A stretch of 45,457 nt of DNA from CAYVZZ01 sp964456185 (GCA_964456185.1 CAYVZZ010000005.1:1-45457); one strand, 5' to 3'; shown: positions 16,235 to 25,099, counted from the first letter of the stretch. The notes: a model not told the origin generated them from the letters alone. A program made the numbers and translations.

Positions 16235-17005
16235 GTGGATCTAGCAGGTAAAACAGCGGTCATCACTGGTGCCGCTTCAGGTTTGGGCAATGCCACTGCC
16301 ACTACTCTGATCGCTGAAGGTGCCCAGGTGGTTATTCTTGATCGTGACCAGGCAAAAGGCGCGGCTGCTGCCGCTGCACTAGGCGAAAAAGCGCTTTTTG
16401 TAGAAACCGATGTCACCGACGAAGCATCAGTAACAGCAGCCATTGCCGCTGCCAAAGATGCCTTTGGGCAAATTGATATTTGTGTGAATTGCGCCGGCAT
16501 TGGTTCGGCCCAAAAAACCGTTGGTCGTGACAATCAGCCTCATGATCTTGGTGTTTTTACCAAAGTGGTACAAGTCAACCTTATAGGTACTTTTAACGTG
16601 TTGCGATTGGCCGCTGCCGCCATGGCAGAAAATGTACCAGGCGTCGATGGCGAGCGAGGTGTCATTATCAATACCGCATCCGTTGCTGCTTTCGAGGGAC
16701 AGGTAGGGCAGGTTGCCTATTCGGCGACCAAGGGCGGCATTGTCGGTATGACACTACCCATTGCCCGTGATCTGGCCAAGCTGGGCATTCGCTGCAACAC
16801 CATCGCGCCGGGTATTTTCAACACGCCGCTGATGAATGGCATGCCCGATAAAGTCAAGCAACCGTTGATTGACATGACACAATTTCCCAAGCGGTTGGGG
16901 CACCCCGAAGAATACGCAGCACTGGCTCAGCATATTGTGGAAAACCGTTTCCTCAACGGCGAAACCATTCGCATCGATGGCAGCATCCGCATGCGCCCTC
17001 GGTAA
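16235..17005 (+). CDS. Short-chain dehydrogenase, 3-hydroxyacyl-CoA dehydrogenase type 2-like
   Basis: A 256-residue classical SDR. The NAD-binding TGAASGLG motif is at residues 11-18, the acidic Asp at the end of the second strand (VILDRD) favours NAD(H), and the catalytic Ser149, Tyr162 and Lys166 lie in NTASVAAF and YSATK. The overall sequence, including ENVPGVDGERGVIINTASVAAFEGQ and the C-terminal NGETIRIDGSIRMRPR, closely resembles the HSD17B10 type, which oxidises 3-hydroxyacyl-CoA in fatty-acid and branched-chain degradation. Substrate is inferred from similarity. Start: GTG at 16235 with GGGAGA upstream. It appears to be a single-gene unit. Confidence 0.9.
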   Translation: MDLAGKTAVITGAASGLGNATATTLIAEGAQVVILDRDQAKGAAAAAALGEKALFVETDVTDEASVTAAIAAAKDAFGQIDICVNCAGIGSAQKTVGRDNQPHDLGVFTKVVQVNLIGTFNVLRLAAAAMAENVPGVDGERGVIINTASVAAFEGQVGQVAYSATKGGIVGMTLPIARDLAKLGIRCNTIAPGIFNTPLMNGMPDKVKQPLIDMTQFPKRLGHPEEYAALAQHIVENRFLNGETIRIDGSIRMRPR

Positions 17006-17072
17006 TTGAGATAGAGGTCAAGGTCGGCGCATCTCAGTGCCATGCGGTTGAAAAGGGTAAGTGTGATTACAT

Positions 17073-17100
17073 TTGGGAAACACACGGCTCTGGCTAAAAT
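17073..17100 (+). promoter_or_regulatory. Candidate sigma-70 promoter for the OmpA-like gene
   Basis: TTGGGA (17073-17078) and TAAAAT (17095-17100) with a 16-bp spacer, about 38 bp upstream of the start codon. Identified by eye from consensus only. Confidence 0.35.
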
Positions 17101-17138
17101 GGTACGATAGTATCAATAAAGATAAATGGGATGAGTTT

Positions 17139-18269
17139 ATGATCAAGAAAATTGGCCTTCTATTTTGTGTCACCTTGTTTGCGGTGCCCTCACTTGCGGC
17201 AGCGCAAAGTGACACTACCGATCAAGCCGACAAAGGGCCGGTGCAGTGGCAAGAGCCTGATACACGTCACTATATTGGTGGCGAGATCTCATGGCTTAAG
17301 CTGGATGATGATCGCAACGTGAAGGATAGTGGCGCTGGTGTGAGCGTCTATTATGGTCGCCAACTGTCAGAGCACATCTGGTGGGAAAGTGCATTGGGGT
17401 ATTATCGTTTACCGACCGAATCGCCCGTCAGTGATGATTTCTCGCAATACCATCTGATGACGGGCTTGTCCTATGCCTTTGGCGATCGCAAGCATTTCAC
17501 GCCTTATGTGATCGCCCAGATTGGTGCCATAAAACACGATGTGTTGCCTTCTGCTGATGAAGATACCAATATGGGATTGAATGCCGGTGTCGGGTTTGTG
17601 ACTGCGCCTTTGTTTGACAATGGGTTGCGTTTGCGCGCAGATGCTCGCTATGTCGTTGATACCTTTGATGGTGCGCGAGCGACGCAAAGCACTGGCGATG
17701 GTTCATTCGGCGATATTCGTCTATCGCTGGGTATTGAAATACCGCTAGGCATGTCACGGGTGGTGGTTAAGAAAGAAGTCAAAACCATCGTCAAAAAAAT
17801 AAAGGTACCCGTTAAGGTCGAAGTCGAGGTGATTGATACCGATGGTGATGGCGTGCCGGATAAGCGCGATGATTGTGCCAACACGCCGTCCGGAGCGCGT
17901 GTGGATGCCAAAGGGTGTTTGATTGCCAATCAGCGTTTGGTGCTGCGGAATATTTTGTTTGAAACTGGCTCGGCTAAGCTCACCAAAAGCTCGGAAGAGA
18001 GCTTGAATAAATTGGCTGACGCACTGCAGAAGCAGGAAGAGATCCAGATTGAAGTGTCCGGCTACACTGACAGCCGTGGCAGTGACCGCTTTAATAAGGC
18101 ATTATCAAAACGCCGTGCCCAATCGGTGGTTGACTACCTGCTGCAACAAGGTGTGTCATCCAGTCGCCTGACGGCTACGGGCTATGGTGAAGCTGACCCG
18201 ATTGCCAGCAATAACACGGTGTCGGGGCGTGCGCTTAATCGGCGCGTGGAGCTGCACTTGTCTGAGTGA
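17139..18269 (+). CDS. OmpA family outer-membrane protein
   Basis: A 376-residue outer-membrane protein. The signal peptide MIKKIGLLFCVTLFAVPSLAAA is probably cleaved after Ala22. Residues of about 40-215 form an OmpA-like eight-stranded barrel with alternating hydrophobic strands. A Val/Lys/Glu-rich linker and a thrombospondin type 3-like calcium repeat (DTDGDGVPDKRDDC) follow. The C-terminal OmpA domain binds peptidoglycan (ILFETGSAKL, SGYTDSRGSDRFNKALSKRRA). It should tether the outer membrane to the wall, as in Pseudomonas OprF-like proteins. Start: ATG at 17139, just after GGGATGAG and before the signal peptide. A bidirectional terminator follows. Confidence 0.93.
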   Translation: MIKKIGLLFCVTLFAVPSLAAAQSDTTDQADKGPVQWQEPDTRHYIGGEISWLKLDDDRNVKDSGAGVSVYYGRQLSEHIWWESALGYYRLPTESPVSDDFSQYHLMTGLSYAFGDRKHFTPYVIAQIGAIKHDVLPSADEDTNMGLNAGVGFVTAPLFDNGLRLRADARYVVDTFDGARATQSTGDGSFGDIRLSLGIEIPLGMSRVVVKKEVKTIVKKIKVPVKVEVEVIDTDGDGVPDKRDDCANTPSGARVDAKGCLIANQRLVLRNILFETGSAKLTKSSEESLNKLADALQKQEEIQIEVSGYTDSRGSDRFNKALSKRRAQSVVDYLLQQGVSSSRLTATGYGEADPIASNNTVSGRALNRRVELHLSE

Positions 18270-18284
18270 TGTGTTTCCTGTCAT

Positions 18285-18319
18285 AAAAAAGGCGCACCCT
18301 GCGGGGTAGCGCCTTTTTT
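18285..18319. terminator. Bidirectional terminator between ompA-like gene and yggS
   Basis: AAAAAAGGCGC (18285-18295) pairs with GCGCCTTTTTT (18309-18319); the inner ACCC-TGCG-GGGT adds four pairs and a TGCG loop. A and T runs on both sides let it stop transcription from either convergent gene. Confidence 0.9.
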
Positions 18320-18348
18320 ATGTTTTCAGGAACGAAGAAGCCGATGGC

Positions 18349-19116
18349 TTAGCCGTTATTTGGCCAATAATAGCTGTCTGGTTTGTCGCGTGCGCCAAAA
18401 ATGGCCTGGCCCACGCGCACCGTGGTGGCGCCTTCTTCTATGGCCCATTCAAAATCGCCAGACATGCCCATGGACAGTTCGGCAAATGCGTCGCCTTGAG
18501 GTGCGTCTTGGCGTAGCTTATTGCGTAGCTCGCGCAAGGTGACAAAACAGGGGCGGACGCGATCTTCTTCAGATGAAAAGAGCGCCAGTGTCATCAAACC
18601 GCGCACATTCAAACAGTCGAATTGGGGAAGTTGTTTGGCAAAATCCAGCACATCCCTCGGTTCCAACCCAAATTTGCTGGCTTCGCCAGAGGTATTGACC
18701 TGCACAAATACATCGAGGCTACGGCCTTCTTTGGCGAGGCGGTTATTTAGCTTCTCGGCCACGCGTAAGCTATCGAGAGCTTGAAACTCAGAAGCAAAAC
18801 GAGCGACATATTTGGCCTTGTTGGTTTGTAAGTGCCCAATAACGGCCCAGTTGAGATCAGTGAGGTCTTGTGTCTCTTGGTGCTTGCGTCGCGCTTCCTG
18901 CACCTTGTTTTCCCCAAGTAGCCGACAGCCTGCTTCATACGCCAGACGAATGACATCAAGCCCTTTGGTTTTGCTTACCGGCAACAGGCGCACATCGGAA
19001 GGGTCGCGCCCCACTCGGGCACAGGCTTGTGCGATGCGTTGTTCAATGTCGGCAATGTTGTCACGGATGTCGGCAGCAGTGGTGGCTTGGGGGTAGGGGG
19101 AGGTTGAATCGGACAT
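18349..19116 (-). CDS. yggS: YggS/PLPHP pyridoxal phosphate homeostasis protein
   Basis: A 255-residue member of the YggS/PROSC family, single-domain TIM-barrel proteins that bind pyridoxal 5'-phosphate and keep B6 vitamer levels balanced. They have no known catalytic activity. The PLP lysine is Lys49 in RLLPVSKTKG. Other family segments are GENKVQEARRK, WAVIGHLQTNKAKYVA, VFVQVNTSGEASKFG, LSMGMSGDFEWAIEEGATTVRVGQAIFG. Start: ATG at 19116. No clear ribosome binding site is visible, and the start codon lies at the edge of a 9-bp inverted repeat (19116-19153). It is divergent from yeaC. In many bacteria it neighbours pilT or proC, but not here. Confidence 0.95.
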   Translation of the reverse strand: MSDSTSPYPQATTAADIRDNIADIEQRIAQACARVGRDPSDVRLLPVSKTKGLDVIRLAYEAGCRLLGENKVQEARRKHQETQDLTDLNWAVIGHLQTNKAKYVARFASEFQALDSLRVAEKLNNRLAKEGRSLDVFVQVNTSGEASKFGLEPRDVLDFAKQLPQFDCLNVRGLMTLALFSSEEDRVRPCFVTLRELRNKLRQDAPQGDAFAELSMGMSGDFEWAIEEGATTVRVGQAIFGARDKPDSYYWPNNG

Positions 19117-19153
19117 TATGCTCGCTTATTGGATTATGAGCTAACGAGCATAA
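19116..19153 (-). repeat. Inverted repeat at the yggS translation start
   Basis: TTATGCTCG (19116-19124) and CGAGCATAA (19145-19153) are perfect 9-bp arms; a further TTA/TAA pair can form inside with a one-base bulge. On the yggS mRNA the hairpin would occupy the leader right up to and into the ATG, so it could limit ribosome access. As DNA it could be a dyad operator between the two divergent genes. The repeat is seen directly; the function is inference. Confidence 0.6.
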
Positions 19154-19243
19154 CGGGCAGGAAAAAATGTGCAACCGCCTGACTGTCAACTTATCGGTGG
19201 AGCGGGTAAAATTAAGGGTTCCTAATCTGATGCGGAAACCATC

Positions 19244-19501
19244 ATGGCAATTAACAGTTTCAGCGATATCATCGACAACATTACGCCGGAAATGCACAAA
19301 GAATTGCGCGAAACGGTGCAATTGGGGCGTTTCCCCGATGGACGCCGTTTAACTCGCGAACAAAGCGAAGACTTGCTTCGTGCACTACTGGCGTGGGAGC
19401 AAAAGAATTTGCCGGAAGATGAGCGCACCGGCGCCATGACTCGCCAAAGCAGCAAAAAGAAAATGCAGGTGGCAACGACTAACGCCATGCGTCAGTCGTA
19501 A
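19244..19501 (+). CDS. yeaC: YeaC family protein (DUF1315)
   Basis: An 85-residue protein of the DUF1315 family. It shares with E. coli YeaC the pattern (I)IDNITPEMHKELRETVQLGRFPDGRRLTREQ...L.A...W. The family's function is unknown. No signal peptide or membrane segment; the C-terminus is basic and Ser/Lys-rich. Start: ATG at 19244, with only a weak upstream purine stretch. It stands 71 bp upstream of pepN on the same strand, an arrangement I recall from other gammaproteobacteria, and a hairpin lies in between. Confidence 0.85.
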   Translation: MAINSFSDIIDNITPEMHKELRETVQLGRFPDGRRLTREQSEDLLRALLAWEQKNLPEDERTGAMTRQSSKKKMQVATTNAMRQS

Positions 19502-19526
19502 TATCCACTCTGCCCTTATTCACACC

Positions 19527-19557
19527 AGGCTCAACTGTTTCGCTGTTACATGAGCCT
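19527..19557 (+). repeat. Inverted repeat just before the pepN ribosome binding site
   Basis: AGGCTCA (19527-19533) and TGAGCCT (19551-19557), perfect 7-bp arms with a 17-nt loop. The GAGGAG ribosome binding site of pepN starts about 4 bases later. It has no T tail, so it is not a normal terminator. It may be an mRNA structure or an operator. Confidence 0.45.
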
Positions 19558-19572
19558 ACCGAGGAGACAAAC

Positions 19573-22185
19573 ATGCGTGATGCAGCTGGAATCAAAACCG
19601 TTCTATTGGCTGAATACCAACCGCCTGCCTTTTTGGTCGACAAGGTCGATTTGGATTTTACGCTGGAACCAAATGCCACGCGTGTTAAGGCGCGCATGCA
19701 AATGCGCCGTAACCCCGAGCGTACCGTTAACCCGCCAGCGGACTGCTGGTTGGATGGCGTCAATCTGACATTGGAGAACCTCTCCATCGATGGCGAAGAG
19801 CAAGCGGCTGATCGTTACCAACAAAGTGACAAAGGGCTGACGGTTAAGGCGGTGCCAGATGAATTTGTGTTGGAAACGACAGTCACCAATGACCCGGCCA
19901 ACAACACGGCGCTAGAAGGTCTGTACATGTCCCACGGCATGTTTTGCACCCAGTGTGAAGCCCAGGGCTTCCGCCGCATTACCTTTTATCCCGACCGTCC
20001 CGATGTGCAATCCAAATTCACCGTGACCGTGCGCGGTGACAAAAAAGCCTATCCGCTGCTGTTGTCCAACGGCAATCCCGTCGACAAAGGCGAGGACGGC
20101 GATACGCACTGGGTGAAATGGGAAGACCCTTTCCGCAAGCCCAGCTACTTGTTTGCGCTGGTGGCCGGTGATTTGGGCTGCCTGGAAGATAGCTTCACCA
20201 CCATGAGTGGCCGTGAAGTCACCTTGCGCATTTACGCCGAAGAGCGTGATTTGGACAAGCTGGGGCATGCCATGACCAGCTTGAAGAAAGCCATGAAGTG
20301 GGACGAAGATACCTATGGTCGTGAATACGATCTGGACTTGTTCATGATTGTGGCGGTTAGCCACTTCAACATGGGCGCCATGGAAAACAAAGGGCTTAAC
20401 GTATTCAACACCTCTTGTGTATTGGCCAACCCGAAAACCAGCACCGATGCCAACTTCCAGCGTGTGGAATCGGTTGTCGCGCACGAATACTTCCACAATT
20501 GGTCAGGCGACCGGGTGACCTGTCGCGACTGGTTCCAGTTGTCACTTAAAGAAGGTTTTACCGTACACCGCGAACACACATTTGCCGGCGAAATGAACTC
20601 TCCCGGCGTGAAGCGTGTGCAAGATGTGGACTTCCTGCGCAGCCAGCAATTCCCGGAAGATAAAGGCCCCATGTCGCATCCGGTGCGCCCTGAAAGCTAT
20701 CAGAAGATTGATAACTTCTACACGCGCACCATCTACGACAAAGGTTCGCAAGTGGTAGGCATGCAGGCGCGTTTGTTGGGCCCGACATTATTCCGTCAAG
20801 CTACCGACGATTATTTCAGCCGTTTTGATGGCACCGCTGCCACGGTAGAAGACTTTGTCACCTGTATGGAGCGCGCATCTGGTCGCGATCTGACACAATT
20901 CAAACGTTGGTATTCTCAATCGGGCACTCCGCAGTTGGACGTCAGCGACGACTATGTGGATGGCGCTTACACCATCACCTTTAAGCAGCACACGGCACCC
21001 ACGCCCGGGCAGTCTGAAAAGCTGCCGTTTGTGATTCCCGTCAGCTTTGCGCTCTTGGGCAAAGACGGTTTCTTGCCGCTCAACGAAGCGGGGGATACCG
21101 CAGTATTGCTGGAGGTAGACCAAGCCGAGCAGCAGTTTACCTTCCAGGTGGATGAGGCGCCTGTACCGTCCATTCTGCGTGATTTTTCCGCTCCCGTTGA
21201 AGTGCATTACGATTATTCGGCAGAAGCGCTAAAACATCTATTAACGCACGATAACGATGGCTTCTGTCGTTGGGATGCAGCGCAACGGCTGTACATTAGC
21301 GCAATCGAGCGGTTATTTGACGATCCCGACAAAATGGATGCAGAAGCCGACCAGTTGGCCGATGTTGTCAGCACTTTGCTGGACGACACCAATGCCGATC
21401 CGGCTGAAACGGCGTTGTTTATTACCCTGCCGTCGGAAACGCTCCTGGGTGACCGCCAAGACGTCTGGTATCCGGCGACTATTCACGGCACCCGCGACAG
21501 TCTGAAACATGGCATTGCCAGCCGTCTGCAAGACAAGCTCTGGCAGGTGGTGGAAGCCAATGCTACGCCGGGTGAATATAGCCCAGATGCGGCGTCCATC
21601 GCCAAACGTAGCCTGCGTTGGACGGCGCTGGGTTATCTGGCCAGCCTGACAGACGAGCGCATTAATGATTATTTGGTCGAGGTGTTCAACAACGCCGACA
21701 ACATGACCGATGAGTTTAATGCCCTGCGCCTGCTGTGCCACTACCAGCTGGCCGGCCGCATCGATGCCGTGCGTGCCTTCGAGAAACGCTGGAAGCATGA
21801 TGATTTGGTGATGGACAAATGGTTTGCTGTGCAAGCCACTCGCCCGGATGCCGGTGCCATCAACAACGTCAATCGCCTGCTTAAACACGAGCAGTTTGAT
21901 ATGACCTTCCCCAACCGTGTGCGTGCCCTCTTGGGTAGCTTTGCCATGGGCAATCCGGTGGCCTTCCACGTGCCCAGCGGCTTGGGCTATGACATCTACT
22001 TCAGCAAGCTTACCGAACTGGACAAGATTAACCCGCAAATCACCGCGCGTATGGCACAGGCGGCGACACGTTTGAAGCAGCTGCCACGTATCCAGCAGGA
22101 TATTTTGCGCGGTCGCCTGGAGCGACTCTTGGATGAAGGCTGCTCGGACAACTTGCGCGAAGTGGTCGAGCGCATTCTCGATTAA
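19573..22185 (+). CDS. pepN: Aminopeptidase N (M1 family)
   Basis: An 870-residue zinc aminopeptidase, the same length as E. coli PepN. It removes N-terminal residues, with broad specificity, from peptides late in cytoplasmic protein turnover. The exopeptidase motif GAMEN is present (GAMENKGLNVFN). The zinc site is HEYFH followed after 18 residues by Glu (SLKEG), the M1 HEXXH-X18-E pattern. The bacterial PepN C-terminal helical domain (FNALRLLCHYQLAGR and RVRALLGSFAMGNP) is intact. Start: ATG at 19573 with GAGGAGA upstream. Its TAA shares the bases TTAA with the stop of the convergent carotenoid oxygenase gene. Confidence 0.97.
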   Translation: MRDAAGIKTVLLAEYQPPAFLVDKVDLDFTLEPNATRVKARMQMRRNPERTVNPPADCWLDGVNLTLENLSIDGEEQAADRYQQSDKGLTVKAVPDEFVLETTVTNDPANNTALEGLYMSHGMFCTQCEAQGFRRITFYPDRPDVQSKFTVTVRGDKKAYPLLLSNGNPVDKGEDGDTHWVKWEDPFRKPSYLFALVAGDLGCLEDSFTTMSGREVTLRIYAEERDLDKLGHAMTSLKKAMKWDEDTYGREYDLDLFMIVAVSHFNMGAMENKGLNVFNTSCVLANPKTSTDANFQRVESVVAHEYFHNWSGDRVTCRDWFQLSLKEGFTVHREHTFAGEMNSPGVKRVQDVDFLRSQQFPEDKGPMSHPVRPESYQKIDNFYTRTIYDKGSQVVGMQARLLGPTLFRQATDDYFSRFDGTAATVEDFVTCMERASGRDLTQFKRWYSQSGTPQLDVSDDYVDGAYTITFKQHTAPTPGQSEKLPFVIPVSFALLGKDGFLPLNEAGDTAVLLEVDQAEQQFTFQVDEAPVPSILRDFSAPVEVHYDYSAEALKHLLTHDNDGFCRWDAAQRLYISAIERLFDDPDKMDAEADQLADVVSTLLDDTNADPAETALFITLPSETLLGDRQDVWYPATIHGTRDSLKHGIASRLQDKLWQVVEANATPGEYSPDAASIAKRSLRWTALGYLASLTDERINDYLVEVFNNADNMTDEFNALRLLCHYQLAGRIDAVRAFEKRWKHDDLVMDKWFAVQATRPDAGAINNVNRLLKHEQFDMTFPNRVRALLGSFAMGNPVAFHVPSGLGYDIYFSKLTELDKINPQITARMAQAATRLKQLPRIQQDILRGRLERLLDEGCSDNLREVVERILD

Positions 22186-23594
22186 TCGGCAATCCAATTG
22201 CAGTGAAACCCCAGCGGCACCCTCACTGGCAGCTCAATGCTGGCCAGTGGCGGTGCCGCCGGTGATTGTGCGTCCAGCACTTCCACACGGCTATTGCCGC
22301 AATCGAGCCGATGGGTGAAGCAGAGTAACCAGCCATCGCCTTCTGCGGCGTCCTTTGCCCGTGGTACAAAAGTCACTTCACTGGCCACATAATCCGGTCC
22401 GAAATCATGTCGGTTTAGGCTGTCGTTCTGCCTGTCGTGTATCAAGAGCGCATTGGCGGTTGCCGTCATCTGGCCATTCGTCTCGGCTTCGAGCGCGTAG
22501 ATGTAGCGGTGCTGGTGGCCATTAAAGCGTTCGTCGATGCGCGGAAACTCTTGTCCGATGGTCGATATGACCTGCCGCTCCACTTGGCGTGTGTGCGGGT
22601 CGATAACCCAGCGTTCGAACCGGCTGGGACGATCTATCTCCGGCCCCTGGGTGGAGCGGTCGAACATGCGTTCGTGCACGACGGCTTCCATGACCACTCG
22701 GCCATCGTCCAGGTCGTAGGCATTGGCGGTGTGAAACACAAAACAAGGTGGCACCTCACACCAGATAACGTCCTTGCCGTTGCCTTTTTTATCAAGTAAA
22801 CCGACGCGGGCTTTATGGCGCGGATTCCAGGCGTAAGGAAAGCTGCTACCGGCCAAAGCCAGGCGGAACGAAAAGGTGATGGGTAAATCCAGAATGACCA
22901 TGCGCGTTCGGCTCATGGCGCAGTCGTGCATCATGGGGCCGTCTTTCACGGCGATTTTGGTGTGATGTACCAATTGCCCCTGCGCATCGATGACCACGTA
23001 GTTTACGCTTCGGCGTTTTAGACCATCGTAGCAAATGGCATGTAGCTCACCTGTGGCAGGGTCATGGTGGGGATGCGCGCTAAAGGGTAAAGAGATGCGG
23101 CTGCGAAACAGTCCGTGTCGTAGTGTGTTTAGGGAAGCATCCAGTTCCACGGGGAAAGCACCGGCTTCAACCAGCGCCCAAAGGCTGCCCGCATGCCCGA
23201 TGATGTTGGTGTTCACCATGTCGCCCAAACCGCGGCGTTTGCCCGCTGCCAAAGGACGCCCTAGTCGCTGATTGACATCATCTACTCCCACAAAACGGCT
23301 GCGATACCAAGTGGCTTTGCCTTGCTGCAAACGCACCCCATGCACCATGCCGTCACCGAGAAACCAGTGGTGCAAACCGGGGTTGGTGATGTGTTGCGGG
23401 TTGGGGCCAATGCGCGCCAAGACGCCATTCAATCCGGCAGGCAGCTTGCCTGTAACCGGCAGGTTCGCATATTCACTTTCTGATTCCACCGGCGCAAACG
23501 CGCCTTCAAGGAAGGGGTTGTGCGGGTTATAAGGTTGGCGCCGTTGACGGTAGTTGCTATACCAACGTATGGCCTTGGCGGCGAGTGTCGTCAT
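22182..23594 (-). CDS. Carotenoid oxygenase family protein (RPE65/CCD family)
   Basis: A 470-residue non-haem iron dioxygenase of the carotenoid cleavage family. The four iron-binding His can be assigned to SAHPHHDP (His174), MMHDCAM (His223), VFHTANAYD (His288) and the C-terminal GFHCNW (His464). GPNPQ and the HWFLGDGMVHGV segment are also typical. Relatives cleave carotenoids, apocarotenoids or lignin-derived stilbenes; the substrate cannot be read from the sequence. No signal peptide is obvious. Start: ATG at 23594 after GAGG. No carotenoid synthesis genes are in the window. It is divergent from the MATE gene and overlaps pepN by 4 bp at the stops. Confidence 0.9.
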   Translation of the reverse strand: MTTLAAKAIRWYSNYRQRRQPYNPHNPFLEGAFAPVESESEYANLPVTGKLPAGLNGVLARIGPNPQHITNPGLHHWFLGDGMVHGVRLQQGKATWYRSRFVGVDDVNQRLGRPLAAGKRRGLGDMVNTNIIGHAGSLWALVEAGAFPVELDASLNTLRHGLFRSRISLPFSAHPHHDPATGELHAICYDGLKRRSVNYVVIDAQGQLVHHTKIAVKDGPMMHDCAMSRTRMVILDLPITFSFRLALAGSSFPYAWNPRHKARVGLLDKKGNGKDVIWCEVPPCFVFHTANAYDLDDGRVVMEAVVHERMFDRSTQGPEIDRPSRFERWVIDPHTRQVERQVISTIGQEFPRIDERFNGHQHRYIYALEAETNGQMTATANALLIHDRQNDSLNRHDFGPDYVASEVTFVPRAKDAAEGDGWLLCFTHRLDCGNSRVEVLDAQSPAAPPLASIELPVRVPLGFHCNWIAD

Positions 23595-23725
23595 CTCAGC
23601 CTCGCGATGTTGTTGTTATTTTGTCCAGTCACTTTACCGCAAAGTCGGTTTTACTGGCATCAGCAAAGCTGAAATGGCCTGTTTGGCGGTCAGCCTGTTA
23701 TGCTTTGCGCTCGCTGACTTGTGGA

Positions 23726-25048
23726 ATGAACCCATTGACTGCATTACATGGCCGCATTTGGCGGCTGGCATGGCCTTTGTTGTTATCCAATCTCGCCACC
23801 CCCTTGCTGGGGCTGGTGGATACGGCCGTGGTGGGGCACCTGAATTCGCCAGTGTATCTGGCGGCAGTGGCGCTGGGCAGCAACTTCTTCATGTTCCTGT
23901 ATTTCTCCTTCAATTTTCTGCGCATGGGAACGACCGGATTAGTGGCACAGGCCGAGGGGCAGGCAGCATCTTCTTTGGATGTGTTATTGCGCGGCCTGTT
24001 TTTGGCGCTGTTGTTGGGACTGGCGCTCATTGCGGTGGGGCCCTGGTTGCGTGAGCTGGGCTTGTGGCTGTTGGGTGGTGAGGCGGCGGTACAGCAGCTT
24101 GCTGCCGCTTATATCGATGTGCGTCTCTTGGGCGCACCGGCTGCACTGGCCAATTTTGTGCTCATTGGGGTCGCCATTGGGCTAGAGCGCAGTCGTGTCG
24201 CCTTGGGCATGACGCTGGTGATGCAGGTGGCAAATATGCTGCTGGATGTGCTGCTGGTGCAGGTCTGGCATTTCGATGTGCGTGGGGTGGCCATCGCCAG
24301 TATGACAGCGGCCTGGTTGGGCTGCTTTGCCGGGCTTTATTGGTTGCGTGATTGCTGGTTTGGCCAGTTACGCCAGCGGTTGCGTCAAAAAGGCCTGTTG
24401 GCCTGGCAGGCGCTATTGCCCTTGCTCACGGTCAATCGGGATTTGTTTATTCGCAGCTTATTGCTGCTCAGTGCCTTTTTCTTTTTTACCGCCCAGGGGG
24501 CGCGTTTGGGCGATACGCTGCTGGCGGCCAATGCCGTGCTGATTACCTTTATGCTCATTCTAAGCAGCCTGCTCGATGGCTTTGCCAATGCCGCCGAAGC
24601 CTTGGTGGGCAAGGCGTTGGGGCAGGGGCGTTGGAATAGGCTGCAAGGCGCCGTGAGCGCCACGGGTATTTGGGCAATAGCCGTGGCATTGCTGGTGTTA
24701 TTGGCGTTTGTGATAGCCGGAGACGACCTCATTCATCTGCTGACGGATTTGCCCGAGGTGCGACAGCAAGCCATTCATTACCTGCCGTGGATGTGGTTGC
24801 TGACGTTAACGGCGGCGGCTGGTTTCTGGTTGGACGGCGTCTTTGTGGGGCTGACCGATGCCCGTGGTATGCGCAATGTCATGGTTGTCGCCATGCTGGT
24901 CTTTTTTGCGGTTTGGTGGGCCAGCCTAAGCTGGAAAAACCATGGCTTATGGCTGGCGCTTAATGCGTTAATGCTCACTCGCAGCCTCGGCATGGGCGCG
25001 CTTTGGTGGCGCCATAGAAACAGCAAATTGGCACAAACTGGCCAGTAA
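23726..25048 (+). CDS. MATE family efflux transporter (DinF-like)
   Basis: A 440-residue, about 12-helix antiporter of the MATE family, closest in look to the DinF/NorM-like branch. The first helix carries IWRLAWPLLLSNLATPLLGLVDTAVVGHL, the hallmark of the family, and a second MATE repeat begins around NRDLFIRSLLLLSAFFFFTAQGARLGD. Such proteins expel cationic drugs or metabolites using H+ or Na+. Start: ATG at 23726 (MNPLTALHGRIWRLAWP); the frame is open 47 codons further up, but those residues do not resemble the family. An extended -10 (TGTTATGCT, 23696-23704) lies just upstream, giving a very short leader. Confidence 0.9.
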   Translation: MNPLTALHGRIWRLAWPLLLSNLATPLLGLVDTAVVGHLNSPVYLAAVALGSNFFMFLYFSFNFLRMGTTGLVAQAEGQAASSLDVLLRGLFLALLLGLALIAVGPWLRELGLWLLGGEAAVQQLAAAYIDVRLLGAPAALANFVLIGVAIGLERSRVALGMTLVMQVANMLLDVLLVQVWHFDVRGVAIASMTAAWLGCFAGLYWLRDCWFGQLRQRLRQKGLLAWQALLPLLTVNRDLFIRSLLLLSAFFFFTAQGARLGDTLLAANAVLITFMLILSSLLDGFANAAEALVGKALGQGRWNRLQGAVSATGIWAIAVALLVLLAFVIAGDDLIHLLTDLPEVRQQAIHYLPWMWLLTLTAAAGFWLDGVFVGLTDARGMRNVMVVAMLVFFAVWWASLSWKNHGLWLALNALMLTRSLGMGALWWRHRNSKLAQTGQ

Positions 25049-25099
25049 AAAGAATGCAAGCGTGCTAGGTCCATACCATATTTCCACAATAATTGCCTG

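Noticed and set aside
19912..20496. A 194-codon minus-strand frame rich in Val, Gly and His
   Set aside because: It is a mirror of the PepN catalytic region; the composition is typical of antisense reading.
21313..22197. A 294-codon open frame on the minus strand
   Set aside because: It lies antisense within pepN and shows no recognisable domain or ribosome binding site.
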